Assembly: GCA_030599175.1 (NCBI GenBank)
Contig: JAUVON010000076.1
Coordinates: 1-10,073 of the forward strand
Reading direction: 5' to 3'
Length of the DNA stretch: 10,073 bases
Source: Desulfobulbaceae bacterium
Lineage (GTDB): Bacteria; Desulfobacterota; Desulfobulbia; Desulfobulbales; Desulfocapsaceae
Part shown: positions 1 through 6,202 of the stretch, piece after piece
Numbering within the stretch: position 1 is the first letter of the stretch
How the letters are laid out: each line of letters begins with the position of its first letter
Position numbers and translations under genes: made by a program
Notes under the pieces: model-generated
What the model saw: the letters and a program-made list of their open reading frames with translations, nothing else
What the model was told of the DNA's origin: nothing
Databases searched by the model: none

Positions 1-864
1 GAGAAGGAGATGGTTTTTTATCTTTATATCACACACGGCAAACGTAAGCTCTCCGGTGTGATTTCACTTCGTGAGCTGCTGCTGCACCCGGAAGAACGGC
101 AACTTAAAAAGATAATGAACTCCAATGTCATTTCTGTAACCACGGATACGGATCAGGGAGAAGTTGCACATGTGGTCTCCCAATATAATATACTTGCAGT
201 GCCCGTAGTTGATTCTAATTACAATCTTGTTGGAATAGTTACCGTAGACGATATCATTGATGTTATCCGGGAAGAAGCTACTGAGGAATTTCTGCAGATG
301 GCAGGTGCCGGTAAAGATCGGGAGATACTCCTGAAATCCACTAAAGAGAGCGCCTTGATTCGTGCACCCTGGCTATTTGCTTCCTGGGTTGGAGGAGTGA
401 TGGCGATGATAATTATTGGAGCGTTTGAGTACGAACTCACCCAGGTTATAGCATTGGCATCTTTTATCCCGGTAGTAATTGGTATGGGAGGTAATATAGC
501 TACCCAGAGTTCAACAATTATTGTCAGGGGCCTTGCCACAGGTCGGGTGAACATGAATGAGGCATACAGAGTAGTTTTCAAAGAAATGCGCGTTGGTCTG
601 ATCTTAGGACTCGTTTACGGATTGTTTCTTGGGGTTATAGCATATTTTGGTTTCGCAGAACCGGCCCTCCTTGGCGTAGTGGTGGGGATATCAATCTTTT
701 TTTGTATGGCCATGTCAGCAACACTGGGAACGATTATTCCACTCATATTCAAACGGTTTGATGTCGACGCAGCGATCGCCACAGGCCCTTTTGTTACAAC
801 CTCAATCGATATCCTTGGTGTTTTGATGTATTTCTGGGTGGCGAAATTATTCCTCGACCTGTGA
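1..864 (+). CDS. mgtE: Magnesium transporter MgtE, 5'-truncated by window edge
   Basis: This is the C-terminal 287 residues of an MgtE-type Mg2+ channel. The frame is open to base 1 (Glu-Lys-Glu before the first ATG at 10), and the family is usually about 450 residues, so the true start and the N-terminal cytosolic domain lie outside the window. Residues 1-40 are the end of the first CBS repeat and about 41-95 the second (VGIVTVDDIIDVI). A plug-helix stretch follows, then five hydrophobic segments from about 122 to 287. The family signature PVVIGMGGNIATQSS is at 157-171. Asp270 in TTSIDILG matches the pore Asp (Asp432 in the Thermus protein) that coordinates Mg2+. In known MgtE proteins the CBS and N domains bind Mg2+ and close the channel when cytosolic Mg2+ is high. 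The protease gene follows after 47 bp on the same strand and may be cotranscribed. The family assignment is secure. Confidence 0.95.
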   Translation, partial: EKEMVFYLYITHGKRKLSGVISLRELLLHPEERQLKKIMNSNVISVTTDTDQGEVAHVVSQYNILAVPVVDSNYNLVGIVTVDDIIDVIREEATEEFLQMAGAGKDREILLKSTKESALIRAPWLFASWVGGVMAMIIIGAFEYELTQVIALASFIPVVIGMGGNIATQSSTIIVRGLATGRVNMNEAYRVVFKEMRVGLILGLVYGLFLGVIAYFGFAEPALLGVVVGISIFFCMAMSATLGTIIPLIFKRFDVDAAIATGPFVTTSIDILGVLMYFWVAKLFLDL

Positions 865-911
865 ACCACAGACTTAATCATGGTCAGGTTGTCAGGTTTG
901 TGAAGTAAGAA

Positions 912-2003
912 ATGAAAACCACACCGTTGGCTATTCTGATTTTTATCGGTCTTGGGCTCTGGCTGCTCCTCAATCCACTTGAAAATTATTTTCATCGTGT
1001 GGAGGCAGAACCACGTGCGGTTATGGCAAGGGGAGATCTCGCCGGGGACGAACTTAATACCATTGAGGTTTTTCGAGCAAACTCACCTTCTGTCGTTTAC
1101 ATAACGTCCATTGCCCTGCGACGTGGAATTTTTTCCCTTAATGCAGTTGAAATCCCACAAGGCACAGGATCCGGTTTTGTTTGGGATGCGAGAGGTCGCA
1201 TTGTAACAAACTATCATGTAATCAGTGATGCCAACCGAATTCAGGTGACGATGGCAGATGGCTCAACGTGGAGAGCCGCTCTTATTGGTGCAGCCCCCGA
1301 TAAAGATCTCGCCGTTCTGCAAATAAATGCCCCTGCCAACATATTGAAACCCATTGGGATCGGTAATTCAGATGACCTGCTTGTGGGACAGAAAGTCTTT
1401 GCCATAGGCAACCCGTTTGGCCTTGATCAGACCATTACGTCCGGAATTATTTCAGCACTTGGGCGGGAAATCAAGGCAATAACAGGTAGATTGATTCACG
1501 GGATGATTCAGACAGATGCTGCAATCAACCCGGGTAATTCAGGAGGACCGCTGCTGGACAGTGCCGGCAGACTCATTGGTGTTAATACCGCAATTTACAG
1601 TCCATCAGGTGCCTATGCCGGTATTGGTTTTGCAGTCCCTGTTGATATTGTAAATAGCACTATTCCACAGATCATTCAACATGGCCGAGTGATAAAACCC
1701 GGCATTGGGGCAACACTCGCCGACGAAAGGTTAGCCAGGAGGCTTGGAATTGACGGTGTTCTGATTCTTACAATTGAGCGTAACAGTGCTGCAGAGATTG
1801 CAGGGCTAAGGCCAACAACCCAGTATAGAGGTGAAATAGTTCTGGGAGATATCATTATTGAGGTGGCAGGGGTCAAGGTGAACTCATATGATGATTTGAG
1901 ATCAGAATTAGAACAATTCGATATCGGTGCAGAGGTTATACTCACAGTGCTACGGGGCGGAGAACGCCAGAATATTCAAATTGAATTAACCGCAATCAAC
2001 TAG
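912..2003 (+). CDS. HtrA/Deg-family serine protease, membrane-anchored, one PDZ domain
   Basis: This 363-residue S1C serine endopeptidase probably cleaves misfolded or regulatory proteins in the periplasm. A short charged start and a hydrophobic segment at 6-20 (LAILIFIGLGLWLLL), with no clear signal-peptidase site, suggest an N-terminal membrane anchor. The trypsin-like fold spans about 50-255. Its catalytic triad is His102 (IVTNYHVISD), Asp132 (DKDLAVLQI) and Ser210 (NPGNSGGPL). One PDZ domain follows at about 262-360, with GDIIIEVAGVKV as its core. An anchor plus a single PDZ resembles DegS in layout, whereas DegP/DegQ have two PDZ domains. The protease core, with WDARGRIVTNYHVI, is closer to general bacterial and plant Deg proteases, so I do not claim orthology to DegS. 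The ATG at 912 has only a weak purine-rich leader. The stop codon at 2001-2003 lies inside a repeat sequence (2000-2022). Confidence 0.93.
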   Translation: MKTTPLAILIFIGLGLWLLLNPLENYFHRVEAEPRAVMARGDLAGDELNTIEVFRANSPSVVYITSIALRRGIFSLNAVEIPQGTGSGFVWDARGRIVTNYHVISDANRIQVTMADGSTWRAALIGAAPDKDLAVLQINAPANILKPIGIGNSDDLLVGQKVFAIGNPFGLDQTITSGIISALGREIKAITGRLIHGMIQTDAAINPGNSGGPLLDSAGRLIGVNTAIYSPSGAYAGIGFAVPVDIVNSTIPQIIQHGRVIKPGIGATLADERLARRLGIDGVLILTIERNSAAEIAGLRPTTQYRGEIVLGDIIIEVAGVKVNSYDDLRSELEQFDIGAEVILTVLRGGERQNIQIELTAIN

Positions 2004-2022
2004 GAGGCTTTCCGAGAATAAG
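2000..2022. repeat. Solitary end of the 7652-7810 repeat family
   Basis: CTAGGAGGCTTTCCGAGAAT at 2000-2019 matches the reverse complement of 7781-7800 at 19 of 20 bases. The following TAAG matches the left end of the same element at 7673-7676. It occupies almost the whole 25 bp gap between the convergent protease and CNNM genes and includes the protease TAG stop. No opposite arm is visible nearby, so it looks like an orphan or remnant end. Confidence 0.7.
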
Positions 2023-2028
2023 AGGATA

Positions 2029-3093
2029 TTACCCATTCCCATTTCCTTCCTGATGCTCCGCAATATTTTGTAACGATTCTAGATTTTGCGATCTGGCAAG
2101 TTCACGCATGTCCTGTGTCGTGTCCGATTCATCAACGATTTCTCGGCCGACGATTTCCTCTATAACATCTTCCATGGAAAGGATGCCTGTCATTGTGCCA
2201 TATTCATCTACAACAACAAACAGATGTTGCCTTCTTTCAAAAAAATCCATTAGAATTTTGTTCAGAGGGGCAGTTTCCGGGATAAAATGAACATGATGAC
2301 TGTACCTGTTTAATTTAAAGCTGTTTTTCCCCTCTGCTGCTGCCTGGAGGATATCTTTACGCATAATTATACCGGTCACATTATCGGGTTCTTCCCGGTA
2401 AAGAGGTATCCGGCTATGGCTTGAGAGTTCTGTTACCATTGCCATGGCTTTTTCAACTGTGATTTGCTCATCCAAAGAGAATGTTACAGTTCTGGGGGTC
2501 ATGATCTGTCGGACTATTTTGTTTTTTAATTCAATTATGTTGTTGATTACTTTTTCTTCACCTTCCTCAATATCCCCCGATTCAAGAGATAGTGCTGCTA
2601 TTGTCTGTATTTCTTCTGCGCTGACCGAATCCTCTTTTTTTTCGGGTAGAAGACGGGTAATAGACCTGCAGAGCCAGACGATCGGCTTCAGGATGATTAC
2701 CATCCAACGCAGTGGGTATGTAATCAGAGGTGCAAGTTTGTATGCGTATGTGACCCCAATTGTTTTTGGAAGAATTTCGGAAAAAATTAAAATAGCAAGA
2801 GTGAAGGTGGCAGAAAACAATATCAGGTTCTGGTCACCATACAGTTTAGCCACCATAGCCCCGGCAACAGACGCTCCAATTGTATTGGCAATGGTGTTAA
2901 GAGTAAGTATGGCCGTAATCGGTTCCTCTATATCAGCCCTCAACATTTGGAGATGATCTGCGATGTGATGATGTGTTTTCTTCAGCATTTCAACCTGGCT
3001 TGCGCTGATGGAATAGAGCACTGCTTCACAAATAGAGCAAAGGGCTGAAACTGTTATGGCAAGAGTTACAGAAATGAATAGTGTTTGTAGCAC
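2029..3093 (-). CDS. CNNM/CorC-type hemolysin-family membrane protein (DUF21 plus CBS pair)
   Basis: This inner-membrane protein of the CNNM/HlyC-CorC family is 354 residues from the chosen start. An N-terminal DUF21 transmembrane domain fills about the first 150 residues (SALCSICEAVLYS near the start and the conserved SEILPKT). A cytosolic CBS pair follows: the first begins at MTPRTVTF, and the second ends in the hallmark VVVDEYGTMTGILSMEDVIEEIVG. The C-terminal CorC_HlyC domain found in longer members is absent; the protein ends in a short polar tail. Relatives are linked to Mg2+ or Co2+ efflux or resistance, so a role in divalent-cation handling is inference. I chose GTG at 3093 because GGAG (3105-3102) lies 8 nt upstream of it. 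A longer frame starting at GTG 3120 adds nine residues but has no visible ribosome-binding site. The gene converges on the protease gene. Confidence 0.9.
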   Translation of the reverse strand: MLQTLFISVTLAITVSALCSICEAVLYSISASQVEMLKKTHHHIADHLQMLRADIEEPITAILTLNTIANTIGASVAGAMVAKLYGDQNLILFSATFTLAILIFSEILPKTIGVTYAYKLAPLITYPLRWMVIILKPIVWLCRSITRLLPEKKEDSVSAEEIQTIAALSLESGDIEEGEEKVINNIIELKNKIVRQIMTPRTVTFSLDEQITVEKAMAMVTELSSHSRIPLYREEPDNVTGIIMRKDILQAAAEGKNSFKLNRYSHHVHFIPETAPLNKILMDFFERRQHLFVVVDEYGTMTGILSMEDVIEEIVGREIVDESDTTQDMRELARSQNLESLQNIAEHQEGNGNG

Positions 3094-3101
3094 TTCATAG
3101 T

Positions 3102-3105
3102 CTCC
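3102..3105 (-). promoter_or_regulatory. Ribosome-binding site deciding the CNNM-type start
   Basis: On the minus strand GGAG is followed by 8 nt and then GTG at 3093. This spacing is near ideal, while the upstream GTG at 3120 has no purine-rich leader. It favours the shorter protein, which begins directly with its first membrane segment. Confidence 0.55.
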
Positions 3106-3192
3106 GGGCTTATATAGCACATCGTTGCAGTCTGGATGAGTCTGCTGGATCCTGCTGTGCTATTTTTTGATTACCGCCTGCATGGTAATAAC

Positions 3193-3206
3193 GACTCAAA
3201 TGAGTC
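3193..3206. promoter_or_regulatory. 14 bp palindrome upstream of pepA, possible operator
   Basis: GACTCAAATGAGTC is a perfect 6 bp inverted repeat with a 2 bp spacer. It sits in the divergent region between the CNNM-type gene and pepA, just upstream of the -10-like box at 3231-3236. Dyads of this size are typical of dimeric regulator sites, but no regulator can be named and it may be chance. Confidence 0.3.
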
Positions 3207-3207
3207 C

Positions 3208-3236
3208 TTACGAGAATGTTATGTCCAGATTATAAT
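3208..3236 (+). promoter_or_regulatory. Candidate sigma-70 promoter for pepA
   Basis: A perfect -10 hexamer TATAAT lies at 3231-3236, 60 bp upstream of the pepA start codon. The best -35 at 17 bp spacing is TTACGA (3208-3213), which matches the consensus at only three positions. No extended TG element is present. The rest of the 3121-3296 gap is AT-rich and shows no further gene. Confidence 0.4.
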
Positions 3237-3296
3237 GCATTTCAGCTGAAAAAAAATAGCGAAAAGTAAAAACAAACAGGAAAGAAAAGGTAAATA

Positions 3297-4832
3297 ATGA
3301 GATCAACAAAAGTGGTAGTTTCTAAAAAGGATGTGGAAAATTATTCCGGCGATTTGCTTGTATGTTTGATACTGGCAGATGAAGATAACTTTATTCAAGG
3401 AGTTGATTTCATTCAACCCATGTTGGAAATTTTCAACAAAAAGGAGGAATTCACAGGGAAAAAAGGTGAATTTGTTCTACTCTATCCTCCTTTTAATAAT
3501 AAAGCTGTAAAGCTGAAATGCAAAAGACTCCTGCTGGTCGGATTAGGTAAAACCCATGATATGGATAGTGATCAACTCCGGGAATTATTGAGAGGTAGTG
3601 GAGGTCTGATAGCTCAGCAGTGTAAAAAAAGCCATGCTGAAGATGTCTGTGTTGATTTGCATAAGATTAACGGTATTAAACAGCCCTTTGCAGCAGAATA
3701 TCTCACAGAAGGTATACTCCTTGGCGATTATGATTTTTCTAAATATAAAAAAGATACCGATGACAAAAAAGCCTATCCTGGCCTTAAAAAACTGTTGTTT
3801 TCCTCTCCAACACAACTCTCACCCATCAGAAGGAGTGTAAAGCGGGCGGTAAACTGTGCTGACTCGACCTCTGTTGCCAGAGATATGGCCAATGAACCCG
3901 GTAATGGTTGGACACCAACCCATTTTGCCAGGTATGCAAAGCAGATAGCTAAGGCCAATAAGTTAAAATGTAAAGTGATAAATAAAGCCGAAATGATACG
4001 GCTTGGATTGGGAGGAGTTGTTGCAGTTAACCAGGGTTCAAGCGAGCCTCCAAAATTTATAATTTTAGAATACAAGCCGGAAAAAAAAGCCGATACGATT
4101 TTGCTTGTTGGAAAGGGGCTTACTTTTGATTCCGGCGGCATAAGTCTCAAACCTCCAGCGGGCATGATGGACATGAAGTATGATATGTGCGGCGGTGCAG
4201 CAGTTATTTCTTCCATGGAAACCATCGCAAAAGAGAGGCCTGAAACCGGAGTTGTCGCTATTATCCCTTCCACCGATAATCTGTCTGGCTCGAATGCCCT
4301 TAAACCCGGTGATGTGATAACACATTACGGCGGAATTACCTCTGAGATTGAAAATACAGATGCTGAAGGCCGCCTGATTCTTGCAGACGCCTTGACGTAT
4401 GGAATTGAAAAGTACAGACCAACCTGTGTGATTGATCTGGCAACTTTAACCGGTGCAGTGATTATCGCGCTTGGTCATCATTATACCGGCATTTTGGGCA
4501 ATAACGATCATCTGATAAAAAGATTGACAGAAGCTGGATCTGCATGCGGGGAACCACTATGGCGACTGCCTCTTGGCGAGGAATATACCAAACAGATAAA
4601 GTCCGAGGTGGCGGATATAAAAAACACAGGCGGTAAAGCCGCAGGCACAATTACTGCGGCTGCTTATCTGCAGAAATTTGTTGGTGATGTCCCCTGGGCA
4701 CATCTCGATATTGCAGGGACGGCTTGGGATTTTACGGAAAAAACCTATATCCCTAAAGGTCCATCAGGTACAGGAACCAGAACTTTAATTGAATTTGTCA
4801 GGCGCTGGAAAAATGGACAGATGAAAGGGTAG
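3297..4832 (+). CDS. pepA: Cytosolic leucyl aminopeptidase (M17)
   Basis: This 511-residue M17 metallo-aminopeptidase is full length for the family (E. coli PepA is about 503) and removes N-terminal residues, preferably leucine, from peptides in the cytosol. The N-terminal macrodomain-like part runs to about 165, and the catalytic domain follows. All dinuclear-metal ligands are visible: Lys273 and Asp278 (GKGLTFDSGG), Asp296 (KYDMCGG), and Asp355 and Glu357 in the signature NTDAEGRL. The catalytic Lys285 (SLKP) and Arg359 are also present. All are shifted by a constant +3 from E. coli numbering, which supports a complete active site. E. coli PepA also binds DNA in Xer recombination and carAB control; nothing here shows whether this one does. 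The ATG at 3297 follows AAGG with suitable spacing. No neighbour shares its strand closely, so it is probably monocistronic. Confidence 0.97.
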   Translation: MRSTKVVVSKKDVENYSGDLLVCLILADEDNFIQGVDFIQPMLEIFNKKEEFTGKKGEFVLLYPPFNNKAVKLKCKRLLLVGLGKTHDMDSDQLRELLRGSGGLIAQQCKKSHAEDVCVDLHKINGIKQPFAAEYLTEGILLGDYDFSKYKKDTDDKKAYPGLKKLLFSSPTQLSPIRRSVKRAVNCADSTSVARDMANEPGNGWTPTHFARYAKQIAKANKLKCKVINKAEMIRLGLGGVVAVNQGSSEPPKFIILEYKPEKKADTILLVGKGLTFDSGGISLKPPAGMMDMKYDMCGGAAVISSMETIAKERPETGVVAIIPSTDNLSGSNALKPGDVITHYGGITSEIENTDAEGRLILADALTYGIEKYRPTCVIDLATLTGAVIIALGHHYTGILGNNDHLIKRLTEAGSACGEPLWRLPLGEEYTKQIKSEVADIKNTGGKAAGTITAAAYLQKFVGDVPWAHLDIAGTAWDFTEKTYIPKGPSGTGTRTLIEFVRRWKNGQMKG

Positions 4833-4848
4833 GCAACTCCTGAGTCTC

Positions 4849-4885
4849 GATGGCGTCGTAAAAAGGTCACTCGATGTCTACGCTT
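4849..4885. repeat. Left inverted-repeat arm flanking the S4 gene
   Basis: The 17 bases at 4849-4865 (GATGGCGTCGTAAAAAG) are the exact reverse complement of 5431-5447. Further in, GTCTACGCTT (4876-4885) is the exact reverse complement of 5334-5343. The same two blocks thus occur in the same order in both arms, 10 bp apart here but 87 bp apart in the right arm. The left arm looks like an internally deleted copy of the 5311-5448 element in opposite orientation. Confidence 0.75.
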
Positions 4886-4905
4886 TTCGGAAGTTCCAGA
4901 TGGCA

Positions 4906-5133
4906 CTAAGAGGGGAGGGTTACCAGTCTGGTTTTGCCATCAAAGGAAACCGTATCGCCCTCTTTAAGCTGTCTTCCACGCCGTGTCTCAACAGTTTTGT
5001 TTACCAGAACTTTGCCCTCCTTGATTCTGATTTTGGCTTCAACCCCATCCTGGACAAGGTCTGCAAGTTTGAGGAACTGCCCCAGTCGTATTGGTAATTT
5101 CTTAACCGTAATATGCTTTATATGCTCTGGCAT
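4906..5133 (-). CDS. Small S4-domain RNA-binding protein (YbcJ/YaaA-like)
   Basis: From ATG at 5133 this encodes 75 residues that are almost entirely one S4 RNA-binding fold (about 14-62). The diagnostic stretch runs IRLGQFLKLADLV, then GVEAKIRIKEGKVLVN, then ETRRGRQLKEGD, which fits the short S4_2/YbcJ group. S4 domains bind structured RNA, often in ribosome- or tRNA-related proteins; the exact target of the stand-alone forms is unclear. The frame stays open upstream to an ATG at 5241, but those 36 extra residues lie in AT-rich sequence and have no family resemblance, so I use the internal ATG. No clear ribosome-binding site precedes either start. The gene is alone between pepA and the lipoprotein gene, inside a pair of inverted repeats. 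Confidence 0.88.
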   Translation of the reverse strand: MPEHIKHITVKKLPIRLGQFLKLADLVQDGVEAKIRIKEGKVLVNKTVETRRGRQLKEGDTVSFDGKTRLVTLPS

Positions 5134-5310
5134 GTTAAAAAATATAACTGAAAATGTTGTAAAAAGGTTAGATTTTCTTCTACGATAACAAAGTATTTGA
5201 GGTTGATTCTGATATGAGTTGAAAGTTCTAGTGGCAACCATTTTTTAAATATAGTATTTGATATAGCTGATAAATTCGTAAAAAGATCCTTCAAAGTTAC
5301 AAAAGGCTAA
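5134..5310. other. AT-rich intergenic stretch upstream of the S4 gene
   Basis: With the adjoining repeat element this makes about 350 bases without a gene. It is AT-rich and presumably holds the S4 promoter on the minus strand, but no convincing -35/-10 pair stands out. Short matches to the repeat arm occur inside it: GTAAAAAGG at 5159-5167 and TCGTAAAAAG at 5276-5285. These may be decayed repeat ends or chance in AT-rich DNA. Confidence 0.4.
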
Positions 5311-5448
5311 GTCAAAAAGTTCGATATACAGGTAAGCGTAGACTCCGAGGCGTAGTGTTTTTCTCAGAACCTCAACAATACATATGGTATGTTGAGGTTC
5401 TGAGAAAAACCTGCAACGAAGGAGATCGGACTTTTTACGACGCCATCA
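5311..5448. repeat. Palindromic intergenic element with perfect 21 bp stem
   Basis: The core is a perfect inverted repeat, 5357-5377 with 5390-5410, around a 12 nt loop containing CATATG. The outer ends are also inverted: CAAAAAGTTCGAT (5313-5325) against 5425-5437, 11 of 13 bases. The right end shares 17 bp with the arm at 4849-4865. The hairpin lacks a clean run of T immediately after the stem, so it does not read as a simple terminator. The layout is that of a dispersed, non-coding palindromic repeat. It ends 33 bp before the lipoprotein start codon. Confidence 0.75.
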
Positions 5449-5467
5449 CAGTTTAATAAAATTAAAA

Positions 5468-5473
5468 AAGGAG
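5468..5473 (+). promoter_or_regulatory. Ribosome-binding site of the lipoprotein gene
   Basis: AAGGAG lies 8 nt before the ATG at 5482. This is the strongest Shine-Dalgarno match in the window and supports this start. Confidence 0.7.
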
Positions 5474-5481
5474 CGTGGGCT

Positions 5482-5991
5482 ATGCGACTAAATTCAGTAT
5501 TCAGTTTTCCAGGCAGGTTTTTTGCTTTGCTGTTGATTGTAGGGTTCTTGAGCAGTTGTGCACAACAAACTCAAAGTACTCCCCCCGCTGATATGACGGT
5601 AAATGATAATGATCTGGCCCAGGTAACCACTACGGTTGAAAGCTATGGTGATATTGAATTGCCTATTGAGATGACTCTTTTACCCAAGAAAAGTATGGCT
5701 ATGCGTACAGATTCTTTTCAAGGTGGGATACACGTGTATAGCGGCAAAGTTCAAATAGCTTCACTCCGGGACTACATTGTCGCTTCCATGCGAAATCATA
5801 AATGGAAGATGGTCGGGGAAGCTTCTTATAACACAACAATGCTTGCTTTTACAAAACCAAATAAAACTTGCATGGTTGTTCTGTCTGGAGGTTCCGCAAT
5901 GGTGGGCAAGACCGAAGCAAGTCTCTATGTAACTGTAGATGTGGCTGCAGTAAATCGGCTGAACCCTTTCGGGGAACCCATCAAACAATAG
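5482..5991 (+). CDS. Small lipoprotein of unknown function
   Basis: The 169-residue product has a type II signal peptide: Arg2 and Arg12, a hydrophobic core at 13-22 (FFALLLIVGF), and the lipobox LSSC with acylated Cys26. Ala at the next position, rather than Asp, predicts outer-membrane sorting if a Lol system is present. After a polar linker (27-55) comes a compact folded domain at about 58-155. It contains LPIEMTLLPKKSMAMRTDSFQGG, an SLRDYIVASMRNHKWKMVGE helix and FTKPNKTCMVVL. This resembles a small lipoprotein type I associate with Desulfobacterota, but I cannot name a family or a function. The Cys130 in the domain is unpaired apart from Cys26. The gene is alone, with a strong ribosome-binding site at 5468-5473 and a hairpin terminator after it. 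A promoter would have to lie in or at the edge of the repeat element just upstream. Confidence 0.85.
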   Translation: MRLNSVFSFPGRFFALLLIVGFLSSCAQQTQSTPPADMTVNDNDLAQVTTTVESYGDIELPIEMTLLPKKSMAMRTDSFQGGIHVYSGKVQIASLRDYIVASMRNHKWKMVGEASYNTTMLAFTKPNKTCMVVLSGGSAMVGKTEASLYVTVDVAAVNRLNPFGEPIKQ

Positions 5992-6007
5992 TATCACATT
6001 CCTCTGA

Positions 6008-6036
6008 CAATCACCTCCGCGGCGGGGTGATTGTTT
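6008..6036 (+). terminator. Probable rho-independent terminator of the lipoprotein gene
   Basis: CAATCACC (6008-6015) pairs with GGTGATTG (6026-6033). Two more base pairs, one of them G-U, extend the stem to 10 bp and leave a 6 nt loop, followed by TTTAT. The T tract is short. It lies 17 bp after the stop codon, which fits a terminator. Confidence 0.6.
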
Positions 6037-6037
6037 A

Positions 6038-6148
6038 TATGAAAGTCATGTGCTATCCGGAAGAAAAGGGGTTGGGAAAGGTGTTGCCACAACAATCCAC
6101 AGCTGGCGAGGACGTTTGGCAACACCTTTCCCAACCCCGACTTTCATA
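6038..6148. repeat. Two-tier palindromic element with perfect 22 bp stem
   Basis: The inner arms 6068-6089 and 6117-6138 are perfect 22 bp inverted repeats (core GGTTGGGAAAGGTGTTGCC) around a 27 nt centre. The outer arms TATGAAAGTC (6038-6047) and its complement (6139-6148) are a perfect 10 bp pair. On the right the two arm sets abut; on the left 20 nt (6048-6067) separate them. TGAAAGTCAT recurs as a direct repeat at 6040-6049 and 6197-6206. It lies between the lipoprotein gene and the convergent rsmA, has no coding potential and has no terminal T run. I read it as a dispersed palindromic repeat. Confidence 0.75.
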
Positions 6149-6202
6149 ACAGCGAAGCGGTGTCATCGTTATGAAATGTATTTCATGGGTGTTAGGTGAA
6201 AG

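Noticed and set aside
883..898. Tandem 8 bp repeat GTCAGGTT between mgtE and the protease gene
   Set aside because: Two copies only and no dyad or known site. It is likely chance or slippage.
219..995. Minus-strand frames antisense to mgtE and the protease start
   Set aside because: They are shadows of the mgtE transmembrane region and show no protein features.
2444..2956. 170-codon open frame on the plus strand inside the CNNM-type gene
   Set aside because: It is antisense to a well-supported gene with DUF21 and CBS motifs. Its translation shows no recognisable domain.
3773..4273. 166-codon minus-strand frame inside pepA
   Set aside because: It lies opposite the catalytic M17 region, where codon constraint explains the open frame. 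No motif or ribosome-binding site was seen.
5311..6148. CRISPR-like or retron/ncRNA interpretation of the clustered palindromes
   Set aside because: There is no regular repeat-spacer spacing, no cas or reverse-transcriptase gene, and the palindromes differ from one another in sequence.
5868..6149. 93-codon plus-strand frame running from the lipoprotein gene into the 22 bp palindrome
   Set aside because: It overlaps the lipoprotein gene in another frame and then a terminator and palindrome. Its composition is not protein-like.
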